Below are positions 1 to 7,265 of a stretch of DNA of 41,797 nucleotides, piece after piece. The first letter of the stretch is position 1. Each line of letters starts with the position of its first letter. The DNA is from a virus, in the IMG/VR virus record IMGVR_UViG_3300024966_000002, positions 1-41,797 of that record; one strand, given 5' to 3'. Under the pieces are notes generated by a model. It did not search any database. It was not told the origin of the DNA and saw nothing but the letters and a program-made list of their open reading frames with translations. The position numbers and the translations under genes are program-made.

Positions 1-16
1 ATATGTCAGTGTTTGT

Positions 17-22
17 TATAAT
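17..22 (+). promoter_or_regulatory. -10 box of the tRNA-Leu promoter
   Basis: A perfect TATAAT lies 12 bases before the mature tRNA 5' end, the usual distance for a stable-RNA promoter. The -35 box would lie at or beyond the left edge of the window and cannot be judged. This is host sequence and is not altered by the integration. Confidence 0.5.
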
Positions 23-33
23 CTCGGTCCTGC

Positions 34-120
34 GCCGGGGTGGCGGAATTGGTAGACGCACTGGACTCAAAATCCAGCGAGGGCAACTTCATGGGGGTTC
101 GATTCCCCCCCCCGGCACCA
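34..120 (+). tRNA. tRNA-Leu (anticodon CAA), prophage attachment site
   Basis: The acceptor stem GCCGGGG pairs with CCCCGGC, followed by discriminator A and an encoded CCA. The anticodon stem CTGGA/TCCAG holds the loop CTCAAAA, giving anticodon CAA (codon UUG). A long variable arm follows, typical of class II tRNA-Leu, and the T arm is GGGGG-TTCGATT-CCCCC. The gene is intact because the phage carries an identical copy of the last 21 bases and rebuilds the 3' end at attL. Confidence 0.95.
100..120 (+). repeat. attL core (21-bp direct repeat)
   Basis: The last 21 bases of the tRNA (from the C of the T loop, through a run of nine C, to CCA) recur exactly at 41584-41604. The flanks differ on both sides. 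This is the expected crossover identity for a tyrosine recombinase using a tRNA 3' end, and it defines the left prophage border. Confidence 0.9.
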
Positions 121-190
121 CGATTTACATATCAAATTAGCCTGTAAAGCCGCAGTAATAAGCCTTTCAGCGCATCTAACTAGCCATTTA

Positions 191-269
191 GTGTAAATAA
201 AACTTTGCGATTCTTTGCGGTTCTTCGTGGTATATTGCGAAACCTTTACACACTTTTTTACACACTTTT
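191..269. repeat. Probable integrase arm-site region upstream of int
   Basis: TTTACACACTTTT occurs at 245-257 and again at 257-269, a 12-base period ending at the int start codon, and the inverse GTGTAAA lies at 191-197. A second tandem repeat, CTTTGCGATT/CTTTGCGGTT, lies at 203-222. The 9-mer TTACACACT is also found near the other end at 41543-41551. Matching short motifs on both arms of the attachment site are typical of integrase arm-type binding sites. No clear Shine-Dalgarno precedes int here. Confidence 0.5.
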
Positions 270-1235
270 ATGGCTTCGTTTGAGCAAACCCCTAGCGGCA
301 AGTGGCGAGTGTTCGTTACCGTCAATTATAAGCGAAAATCAGCTACTAGGCGCACTAAGGGTGAAGCGGTAAAGTGGGCGCAAGAAATGGAGAATCAGCT
401 AGCCGAAGGTGTAACGCATGACGTTACACTGAGAAAACTGTTAGAGGATTACCGCGATAAGGTAACTGCTAAAAAGCCATCTGAGCGATGGGAAACGCTC
501 CGCATTAATGCTTTCCTGCGAGACTATGCCGATATGTGCGATATGTACTTAGAGAGCATGACTAAGCGGCATTGGAATGAGTGGCGTGATGCTAGGATGC
601 TTAAAGTTGCGCCATCAACCGTAGCGCGTGAGATGACTATTTATATCTCGATGTTTAATCATGCGATCAACGAATGGCAAATAATCAAAGCTAGTCCCAT
701 GATGGGAGTTCGCAAGCCATCTGAGCCGCCACCTAGAGACAGGCTATTCTCTAATGATGAAATAGACGGCCTTAAATCTGCGCTAGGCTATGGTAAGCCT
801 ACTGTATCTGGCAGGGTAGCATCAGCCCTGCTATTTGCATTTGAAACGGCTATGAGGGCGCAGGAGATATGCAATCTAACTTGGGCTGATATATCAGGTA
901 GGGTGGCATCAATTCGCAAGTCTAAGACGCGCACAGGCATAAGGAATGTGCCTTTGTCGCCTAGAGCATTAGAGATAATATCCGAGCTTAAAGGCGTGGA
1001 TAAGGATATGGTGTTTAACCTGAAAACGGGACAGGTTGACAGTTTATTCAGGAAAGCTAAGAACAAGATAGGGATTAAGGATTTAACATTTCATGATAGC
1101 CGTCATGAGGGGATAACCAGGCTATCTAAAAAACTAGGAGTGCTTGAGCTTGCAAGGGCGGTAGGGCATAAGAATATTAATGAATTGCTGACTTACTATA
1201 ACGAGACAGCCGAGAACTTAGCGGATAAGCTCTAG
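270..1235 (+). CDS. int: Tyrosine recombinase, phage integrase
   Basis: This 321-residue protein catalyses site-specific recombination between attP and the tRNA-Leu gene. The N-terminal part (about 1-60) is an arm-binding-like domain, the middle (60-150) a SAM-like core-binding domain, and the C-terminal part the catalytic domain. Visible catalytic residues are Arg196 (TAMRAQEI), His275-x-x-Arg278 (FHDSRH), His300 (VGHKN) and a Tyr at 309/310 (LTYYNE). It sits next to attL and reads inward. The ATG at 270 lacks a clear ribosome binding site and abuts 12-bp repeats, so expression may be autoregulated. Its stop codon shares bases with that of the opposing gene. Confidence 0.95.
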   Translation: MASFEQTPSGKWRVFVTVNYKRKSATRRTKGEAVKWAQEMENQLAEGVTHDVTLRKLLEDYRDKVTAKKPSERWETLRINAFLRDYADMCDMYLESMTKRHWNEWRDARMLKVAPSTVAREMTIYISMFNHAINEWQIIKASPMMGVRKPSEPPPRDRLFSNDEIDGLKSALGYGKPTVSGRVASALLFAFETAMRAQEICNLTWADISGRVASIRKSKTRTGIRNVPLSPRALEIISELKGVDKDMVFNLKTGQVDSLFRKAKNKIGIKDLTFHDSRHEGITRLSKKLGVLELARAVGHKNINELLTYYNETAENLADKL

Positions 1236-1429
1236 GCTGCGATTCGCTTGTTATTGTTGAACCATGTATCCAGATCGCGCTTGTCATATTTAGCGTGTCC
1301 GAACCCTTTAGGCGTTCTAGTCCGTGAAGGCACAGGAAACCCTTGCTGAGTTTTAATCTCGCGCATAAAGTGAAAGTAGCTGTAGCCTAGATACTTGGCT
1401 GCTTCTTCGCTGGTTAATCTCTCGTTCAT
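1232..1429 (-). CDS. Excisionase-like small DNA-binding protein (MerR/AlpA-type helix-turn-helix)
   Basis: A 65-residue protein with the pattern LTSEEAAKYLGYS, then a basic wing and a terminal KYDKRDLDTWF, as in AlpA/excisionase-type winged helices that bend DNA at att sites. I chose the ATG at 1429 because GGAGAG lies about seven bases upstream; the frame extends further but overlaps the upstream gene. It is the last gene of the leftward early operon and ends tail-to-tail with int, which suits a directionality factor expressed from PL on induction. The family fold is reasonably clear; the excisionase role is inferred from position and size. Confidence 0.7.
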   Translation of the reverse strand: MNERLTSEEAAKYLGYSYFHFMREIKTQQGFPVPSRTRTPKGFGHAKYDKRDLDTWFNNNKRIAA

Positions 1430-1514
1430 ATCACTCTCCAACGGGTAGCGCCTATCACGAGAGCGCTCGACAAAATGTACATGATGGGTTTGCGTTCTGA
1501 TATCTGCTGTATGG

Positions 1515-2654
1515 TCATGATGGCTCACCTTTAGCTTTAGGGGCTTCTTTCATACTTTCCCACTGATAGGTTAATTTAGCGTAGCATCTGACGATCTTAG
1601 ATAGCGCGTCAACCGCTTTTGTGTCTAGCTCACCGTCGACAGCAGCCGTATTTAAGAAGGAGATAACAAGCATGCTGAATGCAAACGCACTCATAGGCTC
1701 GCGCGTCTTGCAGGCGTCACACTCTACCCCACGCCCTCGGAAACCAGTCCCTTTGCAGAACGGGCATGGATCAATCTCTGTTAACCATTTATGCTTTTGT
1801 AAAAAATTATCCATATCAACCACGTCCACCTTAACAATATCATTCTGTTTGCTAGGGTAGTCAGTTCTAGGCTCCATATCTGACCTTTTTCTATGCTCCC
1901 AAGTGAGCGCATCCGTATCGCTCATAGCATTAAGGGCTGCACCTGCTTGGAAGCGGATGTTCCACATAGCTACTTTTTCCGACTTGGCAGCTTTGTCGTT
2001 ATGAAAGCAGCATGTATTAAAGTCAGCATGCGCACATTTATGTTCGAGAATGTCTAATTCACGCCTAGGCCATCGCCGCCATACCGGAGGCTTTCCACAA
2101 AACGGGCACGGTAATAACTTCTCAAACTCCGCCCTCTCATCCACCTCTTTACTCGGTGTGGTGGCTGGCGGGACTATCAGGGCGCGGATAGCATTCTTTA
2201 GGTATCGGCATTGCTCGGCTTGAGGCGCACTGTCTGGATACTCTGCCATAATCTTTTCTTGCGCTTCACATATCTTCGCAGCCATCTCAAGCGCCATCCT
2301 CGCATCTGGTGGTGTGGGTGGGGTGGTGTAAAGCAGTGCACCTTCCCGTAATTGTATTTTTGGCTGTGTGAAGTCTATAAATAATTCACGGTGCTTCTTT
2401 CCAAATGAGTTTGGTAAAGACCATTGCCCGCGTACTTGAGCTACAGGCTGCCTTGGCTCCGCTGGCTGCTGGCGTAGTGCGATTAGCGCATCAATAAGCG
2501 CAATAATATTTTCAGGAGTGCAATACTGATTAAACTGTCTTTTAGCCAAATTAACTTGGTCAAGCACTTCACCTATTGAAGTCATATTACCAATTGGGGC
2601 GTTTACTTGAAGGCAAGCAGCTCGCATTTCTTCTAGCAATTTGTTATCACTCAT
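1515..2654 (-). CDS. Composite phage early accessory protein with two zinc motifs (Ead/Lar-like)
   Basis: This 379-residue protein looks assembled from pieces common in phage early regions. Residues 1-60 resemble the N-terminus of Ead/Ea22-type proteins, and 100-116 holds the LLYTTPPTPP linker typical of them. Residues 179-240 have LLPCPFCGKPPVW with Cys183, Cys186, Cys207 and Cys215/216 and a later W-N, as in Lar restriction-alleviation zinc fingers. Residues 296-316 form a second CPFC...CDAC knuckle like a DnaJ zinc ribbon. Lar modulates type I restriction; whether this protein does so is unknown. The ribosome binding site is weak. It precedes the excisionase-like gene in the leftward operon. 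Confidence 0.65.
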   Translation of the reverse strand: MSDNKLLEEMRAACLQVNAPIGNMTSIGEVLDQVNLAKRQFNQYCTPENIIALIDALIALRQQPAEPRQPVAQVRGQWSLPNSFGKKHRELFIDFTQPKIQLREGALLYTTPPTPPDARMALEMAAKICEAQEKIMAEYPDSAPQAEQCRYLKNAIRALIVPPATTPSKEVDERAEFEKLLPCPFCGKPPVWRRWPRRELDILEHKCAHADFNTCCFHNDKAAKSEKVAMWNIRFQAGAALNAMSDTDALTWEHRKRSDMEPRTDYPSKQNDIVKVDVVDMDNFLQKHKWLTEIDPCPFCKGTGFRGRGVECDACKTREPMSAFAFSMLVISFLNTAAVDGELDTKAVDALSKIVRCYAKLTYQWESMKEAPKAKGEPS

Positions 2655-2677
2655 TTTTGGTTACTCTCTATGTGGGG

Positions 2678-2872
2678 TTAGTCAACGATAATTTCAGCGG
2701 TATCGCATGGTGGTCTGTTAGCTTTGCGTGTTTCTGCAATTCGCGCTTCAATGCCTGCTGACAGATTATTGCGAATCTTGATGGCTGATTCTTCATCCAG
2801 CGTGTTTACCTTGTCTTGGCTGGCGGCAGCTAACAATATGAACTCACCTAAGTTATTGGCTTTGATAATCAT
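2678..2872 (-). CDS. Small early protein of unknown function
   Basis: A 64-residue, mostly helical protein (MIIKANNLGEF start, acidic end AEIIVD). I do not recognise a family. Its start codon overlaps the stop of the gene upstream (ATGA arrangement at 2869-2872), so the two are translationally coupled and the frame is probably real. It belongs to the PL operon of accessory genes. Confidence 0.6.
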   Translation of the reverse strand: MIIKANNLGEFILLAAASQDKVNTLDEESAIKIRNNLSAGIEARIAETRKANRPPCDTAEIIVD

Positions 2873-3045
2873 GCTTCAAACTCAGGCAGGTTTTTAAATT
2901 CTTCCTCGGACATTTCCACTTCTTCATAGGTGATAAGCTCTGGAGATTCAGTAAAGTAGAAATCGGCTGCAACATGCTTTTCTTCTGGCCTTAAAGCTAG
3001 GTATGTTGAAGTTGATGGATGCCTGCATTTAATAATGTTCATCAT
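2869..3045 (-). CDS. Small acidic early protein of unknown function
   Basis: A 58-residue frame beginning MMNIIKCRHP and ending in a strongly acidic tail (EEVEMSEEEF). Two ATG codons are adjacent at 3045 and 3042; AAAGGG lies upstream and favours the second. Its stop overlaps the next start in an ATGA junction. No recognised domain. Its tight packing between two other small genes supports it as coding. Confidence 0.6.
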   Translation of the reverse strand: MMNIIKCRHPSTSTYLALRPEEKHVAADFYFTESPELITYEEVEMSEEEFKNLPEFEA

Positions 3046-3053
3046 TTCCCTTT

Positions 3054-3512
3054 CTATTGTCCGAGTGAGGAACGAATAAGATGTAACGCGTCATGCATGG
3101 CATTTTTTCTCTCATAATTAGTTTTCGCAATATCCATTCCCCACACTAGTAATTTTTCAGCTTTGTTAATCGCTTCTAACTTTTCATCGTCAGATGGCTC
3201 TGTTTGGGCTGGGTGTTCGTCGTAAATGTTAACAAATGGAATACCAGCCCAATCATCGGATGGTTGGGGTGAGGTGAATAGCTTTTCTCCTAATGCTAAT
3301 TTAGCTGCATTCTTTTTCGTGATATAGCCAAACACTTCACCGTTACGACATCTAACTTCTGCAACAGCCTCACTCTCACTCTTGCGGGATAGCAGGGCTT
3401 TGGCGAATGAAATAATGTCATTTTTATACACTCCACCAATGCAGAACTCTCTAGCCATCTCCAATATCGCATCATCGGTAAGCTCAGTGGGTGGTGTAAT
3501 CTGTTTGTTCAT
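3054..3512 (-). CDS. Phage early accessory protein of unknown function
   Basis: This 152-residue protein starts with LTDDAILEMAREF and FAKALLSR, a helical leader shared by many short phage early proteins, and carries a LFTSPQPSDDW linker like those in Ead-type proteins. The remainder is helical and unremarkable. GGAGG sits four bases before the ATG. It is transcribed leftward just after the TnpB gene, with only 24 bases between them, so any TnpB guide RNA reaching past the tnpB stop would overlap its start. Confidence 0.6.
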   Translation of the reverse strand: MNKQITPPTELTDDAILEMAREFCIGGVYKNDIISFAKALLSRKSESEAVAEVRCRNGEVFGYITKKNAAKLALGEKLFTSPQPSDDWAGIPFVNIYDEHPAQTEPSDDEKLEAINKAEKLLVWGMDIAKTNYERKNAMHDALHLIRSSLGQ

Positions 3513-3536
3513 AAAACCTCCATTTATTAGTTAAGC

Positions 3537-4607
3537 TCACCCTCTATATTGACTACTGCCGATACACTGGCTTCCTGCTTCCAGACGCGATAGCCCTCGC
3601 GCGAGAATAATGGCAGCACTATTTATGTCTCTGTCATGCGTAACGCCACAGACACAAGTCCACTCTCTCTCATTCAAACCTGCAAGACCTTTCGGGCCAG
3701 CTATGCAGCCACATGCACTGCAAGTTTGGGTGCTCCAAGCTTCATTAACTTCCTCAAAAAATACCTGCGCCCTAATGGACTTATACTCAAGCATTTTTTT
3801 AAACATGTACCAGCCAGCATCATTAACCGACTTGCCCATATTTGTTCTTGCTAACTTACTGCTGCTTACATTTCCTACAAATATTGCTGCGTTATCACCC
3901 ACCAACTTAGTGCTTAATTTATGCAGCATGTCGGCTCTACGGTTCTTTATCTTGGCGTGAATAGCACGTACCCTGTTTTTCTTATTAGCGCGTTGTGCTG
4001 TCGCTAAATCATTCTCAGACTTACGATAAATTTGCTCTGCTTTTACCTTTAATCCGTCAGAGGTTGTCAAAAACTCTTTTAATCCCAAGTCAATTCCTAT
4101 TGCCTTAGTTCCATCGCTCATGACATCAGCAACTTCAACCGCTATATTTATATACCAGCGCCCACGTCCGTCCTGGCTAAAATTACCAGACCTCAATTCA
4201 TATTTACTTAGCCCATAGCTATCCCATATTCCAAAATTGCTACCGTAAAAAAATATCTTGCCATTTCGATACTTGGCGCTTCCTTTCTTTATTGGTATCC
4301 ATCCAAGTGACTTGCGACTTCCGAACGAGGTGCGCCAACTAAGTTTGGTTTTCTTTGCCTGATTACGTTTATAAGCATATTCATTGCATATAGAGTTGAT
4401 AGTCTCCTGAGGTATGCATAGTCCGGCTTGACTTGATCCGGTTACATATTTTTGAAGTTCATACCCACTTAACCATTTGTAACGCTCGTTTATGCTTCTA
4501 TGAGAAAGTTCGTTAGTAAAGTTCCATACCATGTTTACTTCCATTGCCATACGATTCAATATATTTGAATGTTTATCCTTTACTCGTATGTGCAATGTTT
4601 TAATCAT
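3537..4607 (-). CDS. tnpB: TnpB-family RNA-guided nuclease-like protein (IS200/IS605 OrfB), without TnpA
   Basis: A 356-residue protein with the OrfB N-terminus (KTLHIRVKDKHSNIL, VWNFTNEL) and a RuvC-like half. RuvC-I is GIDLG (Asp173). Zinc-ribbon cysteines lie at 296, 299, 318 and 320 (CSACG...CVCG). RuvC-III is HDRDINSAA (Asp327). At the RuvC-II position the usual VxxEDLN is IFVGNVSSS, so the standard Glu is replaced by Gly; Glu residues at 285-289 (FFEEVNEAW) could act instead. The ATG at 4607 has AGAGGGG upstream and matches the conserved family start, so a longer frame was trimmed. No Y1 transposase gene is present. The 8-mer CCCTCTAT flanks the gene (3540-3547 and 4614-4621). Cleavage competence is uncertain. 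Confidence 0.9.
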   Translation of the reverse strand: MIKTLHIRVKDKHSNILNRMAMEVNMVWNFTNELSHRSINERYKWLSGYELQKYVTGSSQAGLCIPQETINSICNEYAYKRNQAKKTKLSWRTSFGSRKSLGWIPIKKGSAKYRNGKIFFYGSNFGIWDSYGLSKYELRSGNFSQDGRGRWYINIAVEVADVMSDGTKAIGIDLGLKEFLTTSDGLKVKAEQIYRKSENDLATAQRANKKNRVRAIHAKIKNRRADMLHKLSTKLVGDNAAIFVGNVSSSKLARTNMGKSVNDAGWYMFKKMLEYKSIRAQVFFEEVNEAWSTQTCSACGCIAGPKGLAGLNEREWTCVCGVTHDRDINSAAIILARGLSRLEAGSQCIGSSQYRG

Positions 4608-4657
4608 ATATTCCCCTCTATGGGATAAAAAATCATCATGGTCATTCGGTCTGTGCT

Positions 4658-5017
4658 TCACTCGGGATGCGCTACCGACTTGGCGAGTGCAGCAACTTCC
4701 TCTGGATTCTCATCACGCCACTGCTGCCATGATTCATCGGTAAGCTTCCAGTTAATCCACTCGGCTGTATCTGGTTTTGGCTTGTATGTAGTGCCGCGGT
4801 AACCTGAACATTTTTTGCAGCGTTGTGGATAGCCATGTAAGTGATCTCCGCAGAAATACAGGCCGCACCCCTTGTCTCCACCATACGGTTCTCCACCGCA
4901 CACATGGCTTAATCCTCTGTCAATATCAGCGTTACATTTTGGATGGTCACACTTGGCAGGTACGCCATAGCCAATGTCGCGCTTCCAATTACTGTCATAT
5001 CCAATAGACCAGCCCAT
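4658..5017 (-). CDS. Cysteine-rich phage early protein, probable zinc binder
   Basis: A 119-residue protein with a conserved-looking start (MGWSIGYDSNWKRDIGYGVP) and a dense set of metal ligands: C-DHPKC, HVCGG, CGLYFCGDHLH and RCKKC. The pattern suggests two zinc clusters in the first 70 residues, with a Trp/acidic helical tail. I have seen this type in phage early regions but know of no assigned function. The start is taken at ATG 5017; GTG at 5020 is also possible, with GGAG upstream. Its 3' end (4648-4677) contains a copy of the boundary repeat found elsewhere in the operon. Confidence 0.7.
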   Translation of the reverse strand: MGWSIGYDSNWKRDIGYGVPAKCDHPKCNADIDRGLSHVCGGEPYGGDKGCGLYFCGDHLHGYPQRCKKCSGYRGTTYKPKPDTAEWINWKLTDESWQQWRDENPEEVAALAKSVAHPE

Positions 5018-5125
5018 CACGATTCTCCTTTACGCCACGCCCCGTTAACGCCAAGACCACTGAGGCCAATTGAACAAAATGCTGCTGTTTTATTAATCAA
5101 TCCCTACTAATAGATGCAATGCCTA

Positions 5126-5431
5126 TTACTTAGCCTGTTGGTTTGTGATGGCAGGCTCTAGCAGTAAGTCCACGTGTTCATCGAAATGCTGCGCCACACT
5201 GCCTTTTAATATGCACTTTTTAGTAATCATGCTGGGCAATTGAAATTCGAAATATTGCTGATTGCTTGCGAGTTGTTTCTGTAAGGCTATCCCGCCAACT
5301 CTAAAACGTATGCTTTGGTAACGCACTGCATCCTTCCTCGCATCTTCAAGCTCTTGCCTGAGTGATGTGATGGTGGATTGCTGAGATTCGATAGTTTGCA
5401 TTTTCTCTCTCAGTATTTCATGCATGTCCAT
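5126..5431 (-). CDS. Coiled-coil early protein of unknown function
   Basis: A 101-residue protein. Residues 1-40 form a heptad-rich helix (LREKMQTIESQQSTITSLRQ), and the rest is a compact domain with no recognised motif. AAGGGG precedes the ATG by about eight bases. Phages often carry such coiled-coil plus short-domain proteins between recombination genes. Function unknown. Confidence 0.6.
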   Translation of the reverse strand: MDMHEILREKMQTIESQQSTITSLRQELEDARKDAVRYQSIRFRVGGIALQKQLASNQQYFEFQLPSMITKKCILKGSVAQHFDEHVDLLLEPAITNQQAK

Positions 5432-5511
5432 TTTTGCGCCCCTTGGTATGTGCTTCTGTAGTCATGGTATTAATCCTAAAATCATTAAAGCATTATGTTC
5501 ATTAGTGAGTG

Positions 5512-5538
5512 GGTCTTGACGTTGCGTCCTACCCGTTG
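5512..5538. repeat. Boundary repeat copy (27 bp) at the 3' end of a small early gene
   Basis: This segment matches 6012-6038 at 25 of 27 positions (GGTCTTGACGTTGCG...TACCCGTTG). Together with the preceding TTAGTGAGTG it also forms an inverted pair with 5888-5920, where CAACGGGTA and CACTCACTAA recur in reverse. The two inverted copies bracket the gene at 5529-5876. See the findings on dispersed boundary repeats. Confidence 0.6.
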
Positions 5539-5876
5539 GCTAGTGGGTAAAGTTCATAATGGCGCTTTAAATCATCAGGATCGCTAATTGGCAGCATTTC
5601 CTGTGGCTCTCCACATTTACCTTTTAAATACACAAAACATTCCATTCCGCAGCCGCCAGATATTCCTACGTTAAAGCATTCACTTGTTCCAACTGGGTAG
5701 TTGCCTGTGTTTGCTAGTGCATTCCCATGCTGTAAAGCTTCTTCTTCATTAGAGGGTGGCGCATCAAAAATTATCTTCATCTTGTCGGCGCTATTTAATT
5801 TTTCCGTTGAGTGCCAGCGCCCAAATTTTTCTATATTTTTATCAATCTCAATTTTTATAAATTCACGCTTATTCAT
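5529..5876 (-). CDS. Small early protein of unknown function, cysteine-containing
   Basis: A 115-residue protein (MNKREFIKIEI start). An N-terminal basic/acidic helix is followed by ALQHGNALANTGNYPVGTSE and a Gly/Cys-rich stretch (GGCGMECFVYLKGKC) that could form a small redox or metal site. ATG at 5876 is chosen because AAAGGA lies six bases upstream; a longer frame has no site. The gene is bracketed by inverted copies of a boundary repeat, hinting at acquisition as a unit. Confidence 0.55.
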   Translation of the reverse strand: MNKREFIKIEIDKNIEKFGRWHSTEKLNSADKMKIIFDAPPSNEEEALQHGNALANTGNYPVGTSECFNVGISGGCGMECFVYLKGKCGEPQEMLPISDPDDLKRHYELYPLANG

Positions 5877-5943
5877 CACTATCCTTTCAACGGGTAATCC
5901 GTACCGAATCACTCACTAACATAATTAACAAAGAGCTAGGCTG

Positions 5944-6375
5944 CTAGAATGGTGGCAAGTCATCGTCAAAGTCATCAAAACCAGAACTAGGCTTTTGTTC
6001 ATTAGGTTTGTGGTCTTGACGTTGCGCGCTACCCGTTGCACCGTCATTTTTCCCGCTAAGCATTTGCATCTGGTCGGCAATAACTTCTGTTGCATACCTA
6101 GTCACGCCGTCTTTCTCCCATTTGCGAGTTTGCAACTTGCCTTCCAGGTAAACACTTGAGCCTTTCTTTAGGTACTCGCCTGCAATCTCTGCCAACTTGC
6201 GATAGATAACGATGTTTACCCATTCTGTTTTTTCCTGCTTAACGCCTTGTTTGTCTTTCCAAGATTCATTGCAAGCAATTGAAAAGTTGCAGACTGCATC
6301 ACCTGCTGGCATATAGCGCATTTCAGGGTCTTTTCCGAGAGTTCCAACTAGGATTACTTTATTTACTGATGCCAT
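5944..6375 (-). CDS. ssb: Single-stranded DNA-binding protein
   Basis: A 143-residue OB-fold protein starting [20 protein letters not shown], with the SSB core [20 protein letters not shown] and [13 protein letters not shown] short polar linker leads to the acidic tip DDDLPPF, which in bacterial SSBs recruits partner proteins. It coats single strands during phage replication and recombination and lies directly after the Sak3-type annealing protein, its usual partner. The linker is encoded partly by a copy of the dispersed boundary repeat (6012-6038). Confidence 0.95.
   Translation of the reverse strand: MASVNKVILVGTLGKDPEMRYMPAGDAVCNFSIACNESWKDKQGVKQEKTEWVNIVIYRKLAEIAGEYLKKGSSVYLEGKLQTRKWEKDGVTRYATEVIADQMQMLSGKNDGATGSAQRQDHKPNEQKPSSGFDDFDDDLPPF
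6012..6038. repeat. Boundary repeat copy (27 bp) inside ssb linker
   Basis: Near-identical (25/27) to 5512-5538, but here it lies within the ssb reading frame, in the codons for the linker after the OB fold (around [10 protein letters not shown]). A repeat that is intergenic in one place and coding in another suggests either recombination at short homologies or an origin of the other copies from an ssb end. Confidence 0.55.
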
Positions 6376-6378
6376 GAT

Positions 6379-7062
6379 TTATGCCGCTTCCTGTAGTTGA
6401 GTTGGTTTTAAAAGTTCTGTTCTGTATTCTTTTACCGCCCTGCGTAGTGGTGGCATATCCTTAAGCCTTCCCCATGCCTCTAGCCTGTCCTCGTTGTTAT
6501 CAAGGTCGATATAGATGCAGTCGTGAGCTGACTTAACATCGCCTGCGTTATAGGCATCTATTGCGCTGGTCACTGCCAAATCAATCTTGCTCTCATGCTC
6601 TTTCTTTTCGTTTTGGCCAATGTCTGGAATATCCTCGCCAGCATAGATATATAGCCCAAGGCCAAACATTGCTAGGTTCTTAACCAGGCAGCGCATGATT
6701 GTTTTATTCACGTCAAACATATCAAAGGCCGCCACCTTCTTTTCAATCTCTTTGCTTTTGTACTTATCCCATACCGTGTAGGTGTAGGCTTCTCGCTTCA
6801 TGGCATTGTTTGCACCATCCATCACTGGTAGCCACATTTCGTGAGTTGTGCCGTTAGCTGTGACTTTGGTGTAAACCATCACGCCAGCCCAGCTTTCAAA
6901 ATATGGCAGCCCGTTAGCGTCTTTTACCACCTCGTAAGTCGCATCCTCGTGAGCCTGCTTGAAAGCATCCCAAGCCCATGCCCATGACAGGTAAGTCAGG
7001 CCGTTCTTTTTCTCTGTATGCTCGTTTACATTGATTGTGCGTAGCTGTTCGTACTTGCTCAT
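6379..7062 (-). CDS. Single-strand annealing protein, Sak3 type (DUF1071)
   Basis: A 227-residue protein with hallmark blocks of the DUF1071/Sak3 family: KKNGLTYLSWAWAWDAFKQ, YTKVTANGTTHEMWLPVMDG and the AFDMFDVNKTIMRCLVKNLA helix near the centre, then GLGLYIYAGEDIP. Proteins of this class are Rad52-like annealases used by phages for recombination. ATG 7062 (MSKYEQL) is preferred: GGAG is seven bases upstream, whereas the ATG six bases earlier is too close. It sits immediately before ssb, with which it should act on single-stranded ends. Confidence 0.8.
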   Translation of the reverse strand: MSKYEQLRTINVNEHTEKKNGLTYLSWAWAWDAFKQAHEDATYEVVKDANGLPYFESWAGVMVYTKVTANGTTHEMWLPVMDGANNAMKREAYTYTVWDKYKSKEIEKKVAAFDMFDVNKTIMRCLVKNLAMFGLGLYIYAGEDIPDIGQNEKKEHESKIDLAVTSAIDAYNAGDVKSAHDCIYIDLDNNEDRLEAWGRLKDMPPLRRAVKEYRTELLKPTQLQEAA

Positions 7063-7110
7063 TTTCATACTCCTGATGTAATGTAACTGTCTGATAAAAC
7101 TGATCGCCAC

Positions 7111-7263
7111 TCATGATTTACTCGGTGTTTCTTGTTGCTGCCTAACCTTCTGCTCTAGCAGCGCTGCAAATCTCATAATGCATTCTGTGTACAGTGGTAT
7201 GCGCTTGTTAAAGTATGGCCTGTTGGCTTCTTCCCAAATTTCCGCATATTGTTTGTTGTCCAT
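7111..7263 (-). CDS. Small early protein of unknown function
   Basis: A 50-residue protein (MDNKQYAEIWEEANRPYF start, Gln-rich end RQQQETPSKS), helical, with no recognised domain. It begins three bases after the stop of the upstream membrane-protein gene, with GGA seven bases ahead. Tight spacing on both sides supports it as coding. Confidence 0.6.
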   Translation of the reverse strand: MDNKQYAEIWEEANRPYFNKRIPLYTECIMRFAALLEQKVRQQQETPSKS

Positions 7264-7265
7264 AA

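Noticed and set aside
1621-1860. 79-residue plus-strand frame
   Set aside because: Antisense to the Ead/Lar-like gene, without a ribosome binding site or recognisable features.
3610-3960. 116-residue and 72-residue plus-strand frames inside tnpB
   Set aside because: Antisense shadows of the well-supported TnpB coding sequence.
5020-5110. 27-codon leftward frame starting TTG before the Cys-rich early gene
   Set aside because: An in-frame stop is just upstream, the start is a poorly spaced TTG, and the region contains a boundary-repeat remnant instead.
5385-5475. 15-codon frame (MTTEAHTKGRKNGHA) ahead of the coiled-coil early gene
   Set aside because: It has AGGA upstream but overlaps the next gene's start out of phase and has no other support.
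6914-7114. 66-residue leftward frame overlapping the Sak3-type gene
   Set aside because: Its start is well placed in an ATGA junction, but it lies almost wholly in another frame of a well-supported gene and has Arg/Gly-rich nonsense-like composition.
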